Shown here in pieces: positions 50,071 through 57,946 of a stretch of DNA of 64,000 nt. The notes beneath the pieces are model-generated. The model was not told the origin of the DNA and did no database searches. It saw nothing but the letters and a program-made list of their open reading frames with translations. The position numbers and the translations under genes were made by a program. Source of the DNA: Streptomyces sp. ADI96-02 (GTDB taxonomy: Bacteria > Actinomycetota > Actinomycetes > Streptomycetales > Streptomycetaceae); NCBI RefSeq assembly GCF_003846185.1, contig NZ_ML123034.1, positions 2,847,796 through 2,911,795 of the forward strand. The letters are read 5' to 3'. Every line of letters starts with the position of its first letter. Positions within the stretch are counted from its first letter, which is position 1.

Positions 50071-50934
50071 TCACGTGAGTTGAAGAAGCCCACGGAGGAG
50101 ATCGCGGCTCTCTTCCGGCCCGGGGCTGTCCTCGCACAGGCAGGCCATGGCCTTTTCGTACTGCGCGACTTCCTCGGCCTTGTCCAGATAGAGCGCGCTG
50201 GTCAGCTGCTCCAAATAGACAATGTCCGACAGATCGGATTCCGGGAAACGCAGCATCGTAAAGGAGCCGCTCTCGCCCGCGTGCCCGCCGTGGCTGAACG
50301 GCATCACCTGGAGCGTGATGTTCGGCTGCTCCGACATGTCGATCAGATGCCTCAACTGGGCGCGCATCACCTCGCGGTCGCCATACGGGCGGCGCAGGGC
50401 CGCCTCGTCGAGGACGGCGTGGAAGGTGGGGGCCCGCTCGGAGACGAGCGCCTTCTGGCGCTCCAGGCGCAGCGCGACGCGGCGGTCGATCTCGGCCGCG
50501 GAGGCGCCGCGCATGCCGCGTTCGACGACGGCGTGCGCGTACGCCTCGGTCTGCAGGAGCCCGTGCACGAACTGGACTTCGTAGATGCGGATGAGGGAGG
50601 CGGCCCCCTCCAGACCGATGTAGGTCTGGAACCACCCCGGCAGCACGTCGCCGTAACTGTGCCACCAACCCGCCACGTTGGCCTCGCGCGCCAGCCCCAG
50701 GAGCGCTTCGCGCTCCGCCTCGTCGGCGACACCGTAGAGCGTGAGCAGGTCCTCGACGTCCCTGGCCTTGAAGCTCACCCGTCCCAACTCCATGCGGCTG
50801 ATCTTCGATTCGGAGGCGCGGATGGAGTAGCCGGCCGCCTCACGGGTGATGCCGCGCGACTCCCGCAGCCGTCTGAGCTGAGAGCCCAGCAGGATGCGCC
50901 GCACCACCGATCCACTCGACTCGCCTGCGGACAC
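50071..50934 (-). CDS. XRE-type helix-turn-helix/DUF5753 regulator (WhiJ-like)
   Basis: 287 aa. The N-terminal helix-turn-helix is LRRLRESRGITREAAGYSIR with ESKISRMELG. The remaining about 200 residues are the DUF5753 effector domain (WWHSYGDVLPGWFQTYIGLE; AALRRPYGDREVMRAQL; ITLQVMPFSHGG; VYLEQLTSALYLD). These proteins occur in Streptomyces beside a DUF397 protein and an HATPase protein and control development or metabolism, as WhiJ does. GTG 50934 (VSAGESSGSVVRR) was chosen over ATGs at 50952 and 51006 because GGGAGGG lies about 8 bases upstream. Confidence 0.9.
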   Translation of the reverse strand: MSAGESSGSVVRRILLGSQLRRLRESRGITREAAGYSIRASESKISRMELGRVSFKARDVEDLLTLYGVADEAEREALLGLAREANVAGWWHSYGDVLPGWFQTYIGLEGAASLIRIYEVQFVHGLLQTEAYAHAVVERGMRGASAAEIDRRVALRLERQKALVSERAPTFHAVLDEAALRRPYGDREVMRAQLRHLIDMSEQPNITLQVMPFSHGGHAGESGSFTMLRFPESDLSDIVYLEQLTSALYLDKAEEVAQYEKAMACLCEDSPGPEESRDLLRGLLQLT

Positions 50935-51022
50935 AGGTCCGACCCTCCCCATCGCCAACCGGTCAGTCGGGGCCCCCGAACCCCAAGTGCCGGATTCTGC
51001 CACCAAAACGCTTCAGCCCGTA

Positions 51023-51044
51023 CTCATTCGATTACGGAAATGAG
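51023..51044. promoter_or_regulatory. Dyad upstream of the XRE/DUF5753 gene
   Basis: CTCATT, 10 bases, AATGAG lies about 90 bases upstream of the regulator start, in the divergent gap. It may be an operator of the regulator itself. The 333-base gap (50935-51267) otherwise holds the repeats listed next. Confidence 0.35.
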
Positions 51045-51119
51045 AAGACGTCCAGAAAGCTCCGAAACTGCCCACGGGAAGAAATGCCCCAGAACCACCA
51101 CGCTATCGGGCAGGTCCGG

Positions 51120-51145
51120 CGCGTGCACGTGCATCTGCCCTTGCA
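51120..51145. repeat. Left copy of a distant inverted repeat (palindromic core TGCACGTGCA)
   Basis: The reverse complement of 51120-51145 matches 52299-52324 in 24 of 26 bases; the inner 19 bases are identical. The core 51124-51133 is a perfect 10-base palindrome. A direct repeat GCATCTGCCC follows within it. It lies upstream of the ATPase gene in the divergent gap. Confidence 0.75.
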
Positions 51146-51214
51146 TCTGCCCTGCGCATTCGGAAGCATGGTCCTCGCGCACCTGCGTGCTCGTGTTGTG
51201 CCGCTGTACCCCCG

Positions 51215-51243
51215 CAGTACCGCTACAGGCAGTACCGCTACAG
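51215..51243. repeat. 14-bp direct repeat just upstream of the HATPase gene
   Basis: CAGTACCGCTACAG at 51215-51228 and 51230-51243 with a 15-base period, ending 24 bases before the ATG at 51268. It could be a regulator or RNA-binding site. Confidence 0.6.
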
Positions 51244-51267
51244 CCGCGAATCCCGGGAGTGCCTCGT

Positions 51268-51798
51268 ATGGGGACGAATGGATCGACGATGCTCGAGCCG
51301 TTACGGCAGGGGCTTCCCCCCACCGACCCCTCGGGGGTCGCCGGATCGGCTTCCTGCGCGCTTCCCGCCCGTTACGAAGCGGTCGGCGGGGCACGGAAGT
51401 TCACCAGATCCACCCTGGAGCGGTGGGAGCTGGGCGAACGCTTCGACGACGTCGCCCTGGTCGTGTCCGAGCTCGTCACCAACGCCCTGCGCCACGCGCT
51501 GCCCACCGACCCGCCCCGGGAGTTCCCGGAGTCGCCGGTGCGGCTGCACCTGATGCGCTGGGCCACGCGGCTGGTGTGCGCGGTGCGCGATCCCAGCCGG
51601 GAGAGCCCGGTCGCGGGCGAGGCGGCGGACTCCGCCGAGTCCGGGCGCGGCCTGTTCCTGGTGGAGTGCGTCAGCGACAGCTGGGGCTGGCACCCCTCCC
51701 CCGCGCTGCCCGGGGACCTCTCGCCCGCCGGCCCGTTCTGCGGCAAGGTCGTCTGGGCCCTCTTCCGGCTCCCGGAGAACACCCCGCCCGGCCGCTGA
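51268..51798 (+). CDS. HATPase-domain (anti-sigma/RsbW-like) ATP-binding protein
   Basis: 176 aa. GHKL-type ATP-binding fold: VALVVSELVTNALRHA (N box), VRDPSRESPV (degenerate G1 region), ESGRGLFLVECVSDSWGW (G2). There is no kinase His domain, so it belongs to the Streptomyces family of standalone ATPases paired with XRE/DUF397 genes. ATG 51268 follows GGGAG at 8 bases. It is divergent from the XRE gene and convergent with the DUF397 gene. Confidence 0.87.
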   Translation: MGTNGSTMLEPLRQGLPPTDPSGVAGSASCALPARYEAVGGARKFTRSTLERWELGERFDDVALVVSELVTNALRHALPTDPPREFPESPVRLHLMRWATRLVCAVRDPSRESPVAGEAADSAESGRGLFLVECVSDSWGWHPSPALPGDLSPAGPFCGKVVWALFRLPENTPPGR

Positions 51799-51918
51799 GG
51801 CGCCACGCGCCCCGGGCCGGGCGGGCTTCGGGCGCGGATACGAGCGCGGGTGCGGATGCGGATCCGGGGTTGCGCTCCCGCGCGCGGGCAGGCCGAGCGG
51901 CGGCACACGCGCGCGAGG

Positions 51919-51956
51919 TGGCACGTGTACGCTCACGGCCACTGGCACGTGTACGC
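51919..51956. repeat. 14-bp direct repeat TGGCACGTGTACGC
   Basis: Two copies (51919-51932 and 51943-51956) with a 24-base period lie just past the end of the DUF397 gene. The CACGTGTAC core recurs in reverse inside the start region of that gene (about 52214-52222), so three related sites cluster here. Confidence 0.65.
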
Positions 51957-51987
51957 GGACTGCCCGTACGCAGGGTGCGTGGCCGCG

Positions 51988-52230
51988 TCAGGCTCCGGCC
52001 ACCAGGTGGTCGAACTCACCGTCCTTGACGCCCAGCAGCAGGGCCTCGATCTCGGCCGGTGTGTAGACGAGGGCCGGCCCGTCGGGATGGCGCGAGTTGC
52101 GCATCGCCACACTCCCTCCGGGTAGTTTCGCGAACTCCACGCAGGATCCCTGGGAGTTGCTGTGACGGCTCTTCTGCCAGACGGCTCCGCGGAGCTCCGT
52201 GGCCGCCATGCCGTTGTACACGTGGTGCAC
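51988..52230 (-). CDS. DUF397 protein (BldB/AbaA-like small regulator)
   Basis: 80 aa. DUF397 marks: WQKSRHSNSQGSCVEFAKLP, VAMRNSRHPDGPALVYTPAE and LLLGVKDGEFDHL. The family forms one component of XRE/DUF397 pairs, proposed as toxin-antitoxin-like or developmental regulators. GTG 52230 has GGGGAG at 6 bases; an ATG (MAATELRG) at 52209 would also fit. It lies between the two members of the inverted repeat, together with the HATPase gene. Confidence 0.88.
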   Translation of the reverse strand: MHHVYNGMAATELRGAVWQKSRHSNSQGSCVEFAKLPGGSVAMRNSRHPDGPALVYTPAEIEALLLGVKDGEFDHLVAGA

Positions 52231-52298
52231 AGGACGCTCCCCGAGTTGCAAGGTGCAAGTGTCAACTAGCTCGGATCATAGCTGTGTTCATATGCCAA

Positions 52299-52324
52299 TG
52301 CATGAGCAGATGCACGTGCACGCG
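52299..52324. repeat. Right copy of the distant inverted repeat
   Basis: Inverse of 51120-51145; the 19-base core (52306-52324) is identical and includes the palindrome TGCACGTGCA at 52311-52320. It lies about 80 bases upstream of the DUF397 start and about 170 bases before the lipoprotein gene. Confidence 0.75.
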
Positions 52325-52493
52325 GGGTGTTGCCGCGATTACAGGCTTTCCGCGCGAACGGCGCTCCCGGCAGTGTCCCCGGAAGAGAGACGAACGGCAC
52401 GCCTATTTGGCTCCCGGTTACCGGAGTCGGCCGGAGAACCCCTGGTAACTTGGCGCGGTCTTTCGACCGGAAATCAGCAAGGGGGAACTCCAC

Positions 52494-52991
52494 GTGGACA
52501 GGTTCGCAACCACCGGCGCCGTTCTGGCCGCCGCTCTGGCCGCCTCGCTGGCCCTGACCGCCTGCGGCAGCGGCGACGACTCCGCGGCGAAGGCCCCGGC
52601 CGCCGAGGCGGGCGCGACGCCGGACGGCGGTGGAACGGCCGGGTCCGCCGGGAGCGCCGACGCCGACGCGGCGGCGCTGGAGGGCACCTGGGTGGGGCTG
52701 ACGGACGGCCGGAACGTCACCGTCTCCATCACCTCGGGCAAGGTCGCGCTCGTCGCCGACGAGTCCGTCTGCCAGGGCGACGTGAAGGACATGGGCGAGG
52801 TCATGCTCGCGCTGACGTGCACCGGCGGCGGCGCCGACCGCACGATGGGCTCGATCGACTCCAACGACGGCCGCAAGCTCGTCGTCGCCTGGGACGGCGG
52901 GCCCAAGGACACGCTCACCAAGGCCGACCCCGGCAAGCTGCCCACGGACCTGCCCGACCTGCCCGACCTCCCGGACGTCGAGTCCCCCTGA
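52494..52991 (+). CDS. Hypothetical lipoprotein
   Basis: 165 aa. Signal peptide with lipobox: FATTGAVLAAALAASLALTAC. A Gly/Ala/Asp-rich linker (about 25-60) leads to a compact beta-rich domain (GTWVGLTDGRNVTVSITSGK; ESVCQGDVKDMGEVMLALTC, a likely disulfide pair). The C-terminus has a DLPDLPDLPD repeat. GTG 52494 follows AGGGGG. No family recognised. It should be anchored outside the membrane. Confidence 0.75.
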   Translation: MDRFATTGAVLAAALAASLALTACGSGDDSAAKAPAAEAGATPDGGGTAGSAGSADADAAALEGTWVGLTDGRNVTVSITSGKVALVADESVCQGDVKDMGEVMLALTCTGGGADRTMGSIDSNDGRKLVVAWDGGPKDTLTKADPGKLPTDLPDLPDLPDVESP

Positions 52992-53021
52992 CGCCGGTCT
53001 CTCCCGGCGCGGGCCTCCGCG

Positions 53022-55148
53022 TCACTTCCCCGCGAGCGTGCTGCTGACGCGGGTGCTTCCGCCGCGCTCGTCCAGCGCGCGGGTGAACTCCTCCAGCGCC
53101 TCCAGGAGCAGCGCCGCGCCCCGGCGCACGACCGGGTCGCCGGCCGGGGACGTGCCGTCGCCGTCCGCCGTCGGCACGTCCCACCGCGCCACCGCCTCCG
53201 CAGCCGGGCGCCAGTCGGGCAGCCGCCGCTCCCGTACGGCACGGGCGCCCTGCTCCGTGGCGCGGCGCAGCGCCTCGGCCAGCTCGGCCGCGCCGGGGAC
53301 CGGTTCCGCCGAGGCCGCCGGAAGGTGGGCCTCCAGCACCATCGCGGAGCGGCCGAGCTGGCCGAGGGCGTGCTGGGCGTCGGTGGCCGCGGCGCGGGAG
53401 ATGCCGCGGTGGCGCACCGGCTCGTGCTGCGCGGCGGCCAGCGCCTCCTGCCAGGCCACCCGGGCCTCCCGGGTGGCGAGCACCGCGGACCGGACCGCGT
53501 CCAGGTCGCGGTGGGCCGGATCGGCGTACTGGTCGATGACGGTGGCCGCGTACCGCCCGTCCGCCACCAGCCAGTCGGCGAGCCGGTAGCGCAGCCGCGG
53601 CGTCTCCCACGCCGGGTAGAGCGCGTACGAGACCATCGCGAGGAGCCCGCCGACGAGCGTCAGCACGATGCGCTCGGTGACGGTCTGGGACCAGTCGCCG
53701 CCGGCCATGCCGAGCAGGAAGACCACGTAGGCGGAGACGCAGACCTGGCCGACCACGTACCCGGTCCGCATCAGCAGGTACATCAGCCCGGCGCAGACCA
53801 CCGCGAGGACCGCCGAGAGCGTGTCCGACGGGTGCGCGCCCCGCACGACGGCGGTGGCCAGCCCGACGCCGACCAGCGTGCCGCCGAACCGGGCCACGGA
53901 ACGGGCGTACGTCTGCGAGAACTCCGGGCGCATCACCATGACGGCCGTCATCGGGGCCCAGTAGCCGTGCCCGAGCGGCAGCGCCGCGCCGACGAAGTAC
54001 CCGGCGACCGCGACCACCGCGACCCGGATCGCATGGCGCAGGATGGCCGAGCCGTGGTGCAGTTCGCGGCGCATCGCGGCCAGGACCACCGGCGCCAGGC
54101 GCGGCAGCGTGGGCCGGTGCCGGGTGTCCGGGGCCAGGTCGGAGGGGATGCCCCGGGCCGTCCCGGTGCCCTCCGCGATCTCCAGCACGTCGTCGAGGAG
54201 CGCGGCGAGCCGGTCGGCGGCGCGGCGGGCGGGGCCGACGAGGATCACGTCGTTGTCGGGCGTCTTCAGGACGCCGAGGTCGGTGGCGGAGAGGTGGACG
54301 GGTTCGCCGTGCCGGACGGCGCGGGCGGCGGCGTCGAGCACGGAGCCCGCCGCGCCCAGCAGTTCGTTCACCCAGGCCCGCTCCAGCCCCTCGCCGGGCA
54401 CGCCCATCGCCGGGTCGGCCAGCGAGGCGAGCACCGGGCGCAGCCGTTCGGCGACGCCGCGGGCCCCGTGCAGCTCGGCCGGGCGGCGGCGGGCCTCGCG
54501 CGGCGTGACGGCGGCGGCGCTGCGCGCGGTCATCAGCGGCAGCGGGTCGAACGGGGCGAACGGGTCGAGGCGCAGCCGTCGGGCGTAGTCGGCCTCGGCG
54601 GCCAGTGCGTCGGCGAGCGCGTCGCGCTGGGCGCCCCATCGGCGGACCGGGAACAGGACGATGAGCGCCGCCTGGACCACCCCGCCGACCGCGATCATCC
54701 CCGCATGGGCGGCGGCGTCCTCGACGGAGGTCGGCAGCGTGATCGTCACCAGCATGATCGCGACGTTGGACGCGGCGATGATCCCGCCGGTCGGACCCGC
54801 CGCCCAGGCCAGCCCGGCGAGGAAGGTCCAGGCCCCGAGCAGGCAGAGGAAGAGGACGGTGTGCGCGCCGCTGACGTAGCCGACGAAGGTCGACACGGCG
54901 AGGCTCACGCCGGAGACGAGCGCGAGCACCGGGCGCGGGCGCCAACTGCGCTGGAAGGTCGCGATGGCCGCCTGGAACGCACCGAACGCCGAACTCGCCG
55001 CGATCTGCGGCCCGAACAGGGCCAGGCTCGTACCGACGACGAGGGCGAGCCCCACCGCGCCGCGCAGGGCGATGAGCGGTTCCAGCTTCAGGCGCTCGAT
55101 CTCCAGCCCGGATCGCGCGGTCTCCTTCAGGGCCCGGAGCCAGCTCAT
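53022..55148 (-). CDS. FUSC-family membrane protein (aromatic acid exporter-like)
   Basis: 708 aa. Two blocks of about five to six hydrophobic helices each (about 25-175 and 380-520), separated by soluble stretches, form the FUSC layout. Examples: LRGAVGLALVVGTSLALFGP, GVVQAALIVLFPVRRWG, YWAPMTAVMVMRPEFSQTYA (the family's WxxxT.....P motif) and ARSVARFGGTLVGVGLAT. Relatives export aromatic acids or secrete lipids. The ATG at 55148 gives MSWLRALKETARSG. The gene ends 30 bases from the convergent lipoprotein gene. Confidence 0.88.
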   Translation of the reverse strand: MSWLRALKETARSGLEIERLKLEPLIALRGAVGLALVVGTSLALFGPQIAASSAFGAFQAAIATFQRSWRPRPVLALVSGVSLAVSTFVGYVSGAHTVLFLCLLGAWTFLAGLAWAAGPTGGIIAASNVAIMLVTITLPTSVEDAAAHAGMIAVGGVVQAALIVLFPVRRWGAQRDALADALAAEADYARRLRLDPFAPFDPLPLMTARSAAAVTPREARRRPAELHGARGVAERLRPVLASLADPAMGVPGEGLERAWVNELLGAAGSVLDAAARAVRHGEPVHLSATDLGVLKTPDNDVILVGPARRAADRLAALLDDVLEIAEGTGTARGIPSDLAPDTRHRPTLPRLAPVVLAAMRRELHHGSAILRHAIRVAVVAVAGYFVGAALPLGHGYWAPMTAVMVMRPEFSQTYARSVARFGGTLVGVGLATAVVRGAHPSDTLSAVLAVVCAGLMYLLMRTGYVVGQVCVSAYVVFLLGMAGGDWSQTVTERIVLTLVGGLLAMVSYALYPAWETPRLRYRLADWLVADGRYAATVIDQYADPAHRDLDAVRSAVLATREARVAWQEALAAAQHEPVRHRGISRAAATDAQHALGQLGRSAMVLEAHLPAASAEPVPGAAELAEALRRATEQGARAVRERRLPDWRPAAEAVARWDVPTADGDGTSPAGDPVVRRGAALLLEALEEFTRALDERGGSTRVSSTLAGK

Positions 55149-55198
55149 GGCCCGAGCCTACGGGACAGCCCGTTGGACAGCCTTTTGCGGCAAACCAT

Positions 55199-55286
55199 GA
55201 CAAGTCGACGTGACAAACCGGCGTGACAAACCGACGTGTCAAACCGGCGTGACGAGCCAGCGTGACGAGCCGGCGTGGCAAACCGG
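55199..55286. repeat. 13-bp tandem repeat array
   Basis: About six full and one partial copies of a 13-base unit (consensus GACAAACCGGCGT) at 55199, 55212, 55225, 55238, 55251, 55264 and 55277, with a degenerate start at 55189. The array lies between the FUSC start and the end of the DUF2786 gene and touches its stop codon (55289). Confidence 0.85.
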
Positions 55287-55288
55287 AC

Positions 55289-56521
55289 TTACGCCATGAT
55301 CTCGCCGTCACCGTCGGAGCGGCCTCCGCGGTCGGAGCGGCCGCCGCGTCCGCCGTCGCTACCGCCTCCGCCGCCCATCCGGGCCCGGTCGGCGGCCTCC
55401 CTGCCGTGGTTCCAGCCGTCCACGTCCGTGGCCCCGCGCACCCGGGCCGTCGTCGTACGGGGGAACATCCGCTCGGCCACGCCGGTGACCGCGACGTCCC
55501 GCGCGGCCAGCACCGGCAGCAGCCCGCCGCCGGGCGCCCCGGCCGGGCCGTCGCCCGCCGCCGCCCCGGCCTCGGCCGTGACCCGCTCGGCGCCGTCGGC
55601 GAGCCGGCTGCCCAGCCGCTGCGCGTACGCCATGAGGAACGACTGCCGGAACGTCTTGGTCCGCTTGCGTCCGCCCGCCCGCTGTCCGGCCTCCGCCCGG
55701 GTCATCGCCGCCGTGCCCTGGACGAGCAGCGAAGTGAACAGCAGCTCCACGGCCTCCAGGTCCGGCTCGAAGCCCACGACCGTGGTGAAGGCCAGATCGC
55801 TGTTCCACACGGCCCGGCACCGGTTGGCCGAGGCCACCGCGTCGAGCAGGATCGCCTTCGCGCTCTCGTACGGGGGCTCCACCCCGATCCGGCAGGCCCC
55901 GGGGGACTCGGCGCTCCGGGTGCGGGCGGCGAGCAGGGCCTCGTCGATGCTGTGCCGGGCCATCAGCTCCTGGGCCTTGGTGGTCAGCGCCTCGGCCTCC
56001 TCCGGGAAGCCGGTCGCCTCCGCCTTGGCCAGCAGCGCCCGGATACGGGTGAGCATGCGGGGCTCGTCGGGGGCCGGGGCACGGTGGAGGTGGTCGGCGG
56101 CGGTGCCGGGCGGCGGCCCGACGGGCTCGATCGCGGGCAGCCGCAGCAGCAGGCGGTACAACTCCAGCAGATCGCAGGCGTACGAGAACCGGTCGGGCCG
56201 GTTGCGCGGGGCGGCGGCGGGCAGTTCGTCGAGTTGCCCGCGCCAGCGGGGCGGCAGCGCCGGGTACCGGGCGGTCTCGGCGGCGACCAGGGTCGCGGCG
56301 AGCGCGGCCCGCCGCTCGTCGAGCTCCAGCCGCACCAGGCGGATCAGGTCGGCCGGCTGCCAGCCCCGGTCCCAGGCCCGGCGGACGAACTCCTCGCCGC
56401 GCCGGTGCAGCGCGTCGTCGGCGTCGGGGGCGGCGGCGAGCAGCGAGGCGCCGGTGTCCAGGGCGGCGTCGCCGTCCGCGTAGAGCGCCGCCGCGCATGC
56501 CTGGTCGATCACCGGTTCCAT
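55289..56521 (-). CDS. DUF2786-domain protein
   Basis: 410 aa. The DUF2786 part is RIRALLAKAEATGFPEEAEALTTKAQELMARHSID (stated as RIRALLAKAEATGFPEEAEA at about residues 155-175). A C-terminal Arg/Lys-rich segment (GGRKRTKTFRQSFLMAYAQR) belongs to the family. The N-terminal 140 residues are helical. The end is Gly/Ser/Asp/Arg-rich, low complexity and borders the 13-bp array. No enzymatic motif. Such proteins occur in actinobacteria and their phages; function unknown. Confidence 0.85.
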   Translation of the reverse strand: MEPVIDQACAAALYADGDAALDTGASLLAAAPDADDALHRRGEEFVRRAWDRGWQPADLIRLVRLELDERRAALAATLVAAETARYPALPPRWRGQLDELPAAAPRNRPDRFSYACDLLELYRLLLRLPAIEPVGPPPGTAADHLHRAPAPDEPRMLTRIRALLAKAEATGFPEEAEALTTKAQELMARHSIDEALLAARTRSAESPGACRIGVEPPYESAKAILLDAVASANRCRAVWNSDLAFTTVVGFEPDLEAVELLFTSLLVQGTAAMTRAEAGQRAGGRKRTKTFRQSFLMAYAQRLGSRLADGAERVTAEAGAAAGDGPAGAPGGGLLPVLAARDVAVTGVAERMFPRTTTARVRGATDVDGWNHGREAADRARMGGGGGSDGGRGGRSDRGGRSDGDGEIMA

Positions 56522-56553
56522 CCGACCAGGGTAGGCGGGCGGCGGGGGTGGCG

Positions 56554-56607
56554 GCCGAGGAGGCCGAGGAGGCCGAGGAGGCCGAGGAGGCCGAGGAGGC
56601 CGAGGGC
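56554..56607. repeat. 9-bp tandem array (GCCGAGGAG)6
   Basis: Five perfect copies and one imperfect copy of GCCGAGGAG, beginning 33 bases upstream of the DUF2786 start, in its leader or promoter. The rest of the 188-base gap has further CGGACCCGGCC repeats. Confidence 0.8.
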
Positions 56608-56709
56608 TTGAGGCACCCCGGCCCGGGGCGGCCGGGGTGGAGGGGGCTTCGGGCGGACCCGGCCGGGGGCGGCCGGAGCTTCAAACGGACCCGGCCCGGG
56701 GGAACGCCC

Positions 56710-57624
56710 TTACGGCAGCAGCACCATCTTGCCCCGGACGTGTCCGGCCTCGCTGGCCTCGTGCGCGCTGCGGGCGTCGGCGAGCGGGAAGGACCGGGAG
56801 ACCTCCACGCGCAGCTCGCCGGAGGCCGCCAGCCGGGCGTTCTCCGCGAGGCGCCCGGCGGACGGTCCGCCGCCGCCCGACGAGAAGGCCACGCCCAGCT
56901 CGGCCGCGTCTCCGTCGGCGATCGTGACGATCCGGTCCGTCGTACCGCCGCGCAGTTCGATCGACTCCGGCAGCGCGCCGCGCCCCGACACGTCGAACAC
57001 CGCGTCCACGCCCTGCGGAGCCAACTCCCGTACCCGCTCGACCAGCCCGGAACCGTACGCCACCGGGACCGCGCCCAGCACTCGGAGGAAGTCGTGGTTG
57101 GCCGGGGAGGCGGTGCCGATGACGGTCGCGCCCCGGGCGACCGCGAGCTGCACGGCGACCGACCCGACGCCACCGCTCGCACCGTGCAGCAGCAGCGTCT
57201 CGCCCTCCGCCAGGGCCAGCTCGTCCAGCACCCGGGAGGCGGTGTCGGTGGCGACCGGCAGCGCGGCGGCCTGCGCCCAGGACAGGTCCGGCGGCTTGGG
57301 GGCCAGGGACGACTCCTCGGCCAGCGCCTCGGCGGCGTAGGAGCCGGTGGCGCTCCAGCCCAGGACCTCGTCGCCCGGTGCGAAGGCCGTGACGCCCTCC
57401 CCGGCCTCCTCGACCACCCCGGAGAACTCCGCGCCCGGCGTGGCGGGGAGCGCGGTGGGGAAGACCGGCTCCATCGCGCCGCTCCTGATCTTGTGATCCA
57501 GCGGGTTCACCCCGGCTGCGCGCACCGCCACCCGGACCTGGCCGGGTCCGGGGCGGGGGGCGTCGAGCCGGGCCAGGTGCAGGACGCCGGGGCCGCCGAA
57601 CTCCTCGTACACGATCGCTTCCAT
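56710..57624 (-). CDS. Quinone oxidoreductase-like (MDR superfamily) NADP-dependent oxidoreductase
   Basis: 304 aa zinc-independent medium-chain dehydrogenase/reductase. N-terminal GroES-like domain: VYEEFGGPGVLHLARLDAPR, AAGVNPLDHKIRSG, PGAEFSGVVEEAGEGV. Nucleotide-binding domain: LLLHGASGGVGSVAVQLAV. Catalyses NAD(P)H-dependent reduction of quinones or enones in relatives. ATG 57624 follows GAGGA at about 8 bases. The upstream open frame is a collagen-like artefact of repeats. Confidence 0.92.
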   Translation of the reverse strand: MEAIVYEEFGGPGVLHLARLDAPRPGPGQVRVAVRAAGVNPLDHKIRSGAMEPVFPTALPATPGAEFSGVVEEAGEGVTAFAPGDEVLGWSATGSYAAEALAEESSLAPKPPDLSWAQAAALPVATDTASRVLDELALAEGETLLLHGASGGVGSVAVQLAVARGATVIGTASPANHDFLRVLGAVPVAYGSGLVERVRELAPQGVDAVFDVSGRGALPESIELRGGTTDRIVTIADGDAAELGVAFSSGGGGPSAGRLAENARLAASGELRVEVSRSFPLADARSAHEASEAGHVRGKMVLLP

Positions 57625-57703
57625 GGAGTGATCCTCACCCCTGCGAGGCCGTGCGGCCAGTCGACGAGGGCGGAGGAGGGGGCGGTCTGTCGGGCAGCAG
57701 GCG

Positions 57704-57775
57704 GGCCCGGCAGGCCCGGCAGGCCCGGCAGGCCCGGCAGGCCCGGCAGGCCCGGCAGGCCCGGCGGGCCCGGCG
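57704..57775. repeat. 9-bp tandem array (GGCCCGGCA/G)8
   Basis: Six copies of GGCCCGGCA followed by two of GGCCCGGCG at 57704-57775, within the 322-base divergent gap (57625-57946) between the oxidoreductase and DNA polymerase genes. Confidence 0.85.
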
Positions 57776-57816
57776 GGGCAGATCCGGCAGACCGGTTCCG
57801 GCAGTCCGCGCAATCC

Positions 57817-57896
57817 GGCAGACCGGGCAGACCGGCAGTCCGGCAGTCCGGCAGTCCGGCAGTCCGGGCAGACCGGCAGACCGGCAGACCGGCAAC
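57817..57896. repeat. 8-bp tandem array (GGCAGTCC/GGCAGACC), about 10 copies
   Basis: Units GGCAGTCC and GGCAGACC alternate for about 10 copies, with occasional 9-base units. It ends about 50 bases from the polymerase start. Together with 57704-57775 this fills much of the divergent promoter region. Confidence 0.8.
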
Positions 57897-57946
57897 CACG
57901 GCACGGCTTCGGGGCGCTGTCAGTGGCGGATGTCAGACTCGCACCC

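Noticed and set aside
50071..52230. Classical toxin-antitoxin system
   Set aside because: XRE/DUF397 pairs have been proposed as such, but the DUF397 protein shows no toxin motif and the triad fits the WhiJ/AbaA regulatory type better.
55189..57896. Tandem repeats as a CRISPR array
   Set aside because: Units of 8, 9 and 13 bases with no spacers and no cas genes do not fit a CRISPR array.
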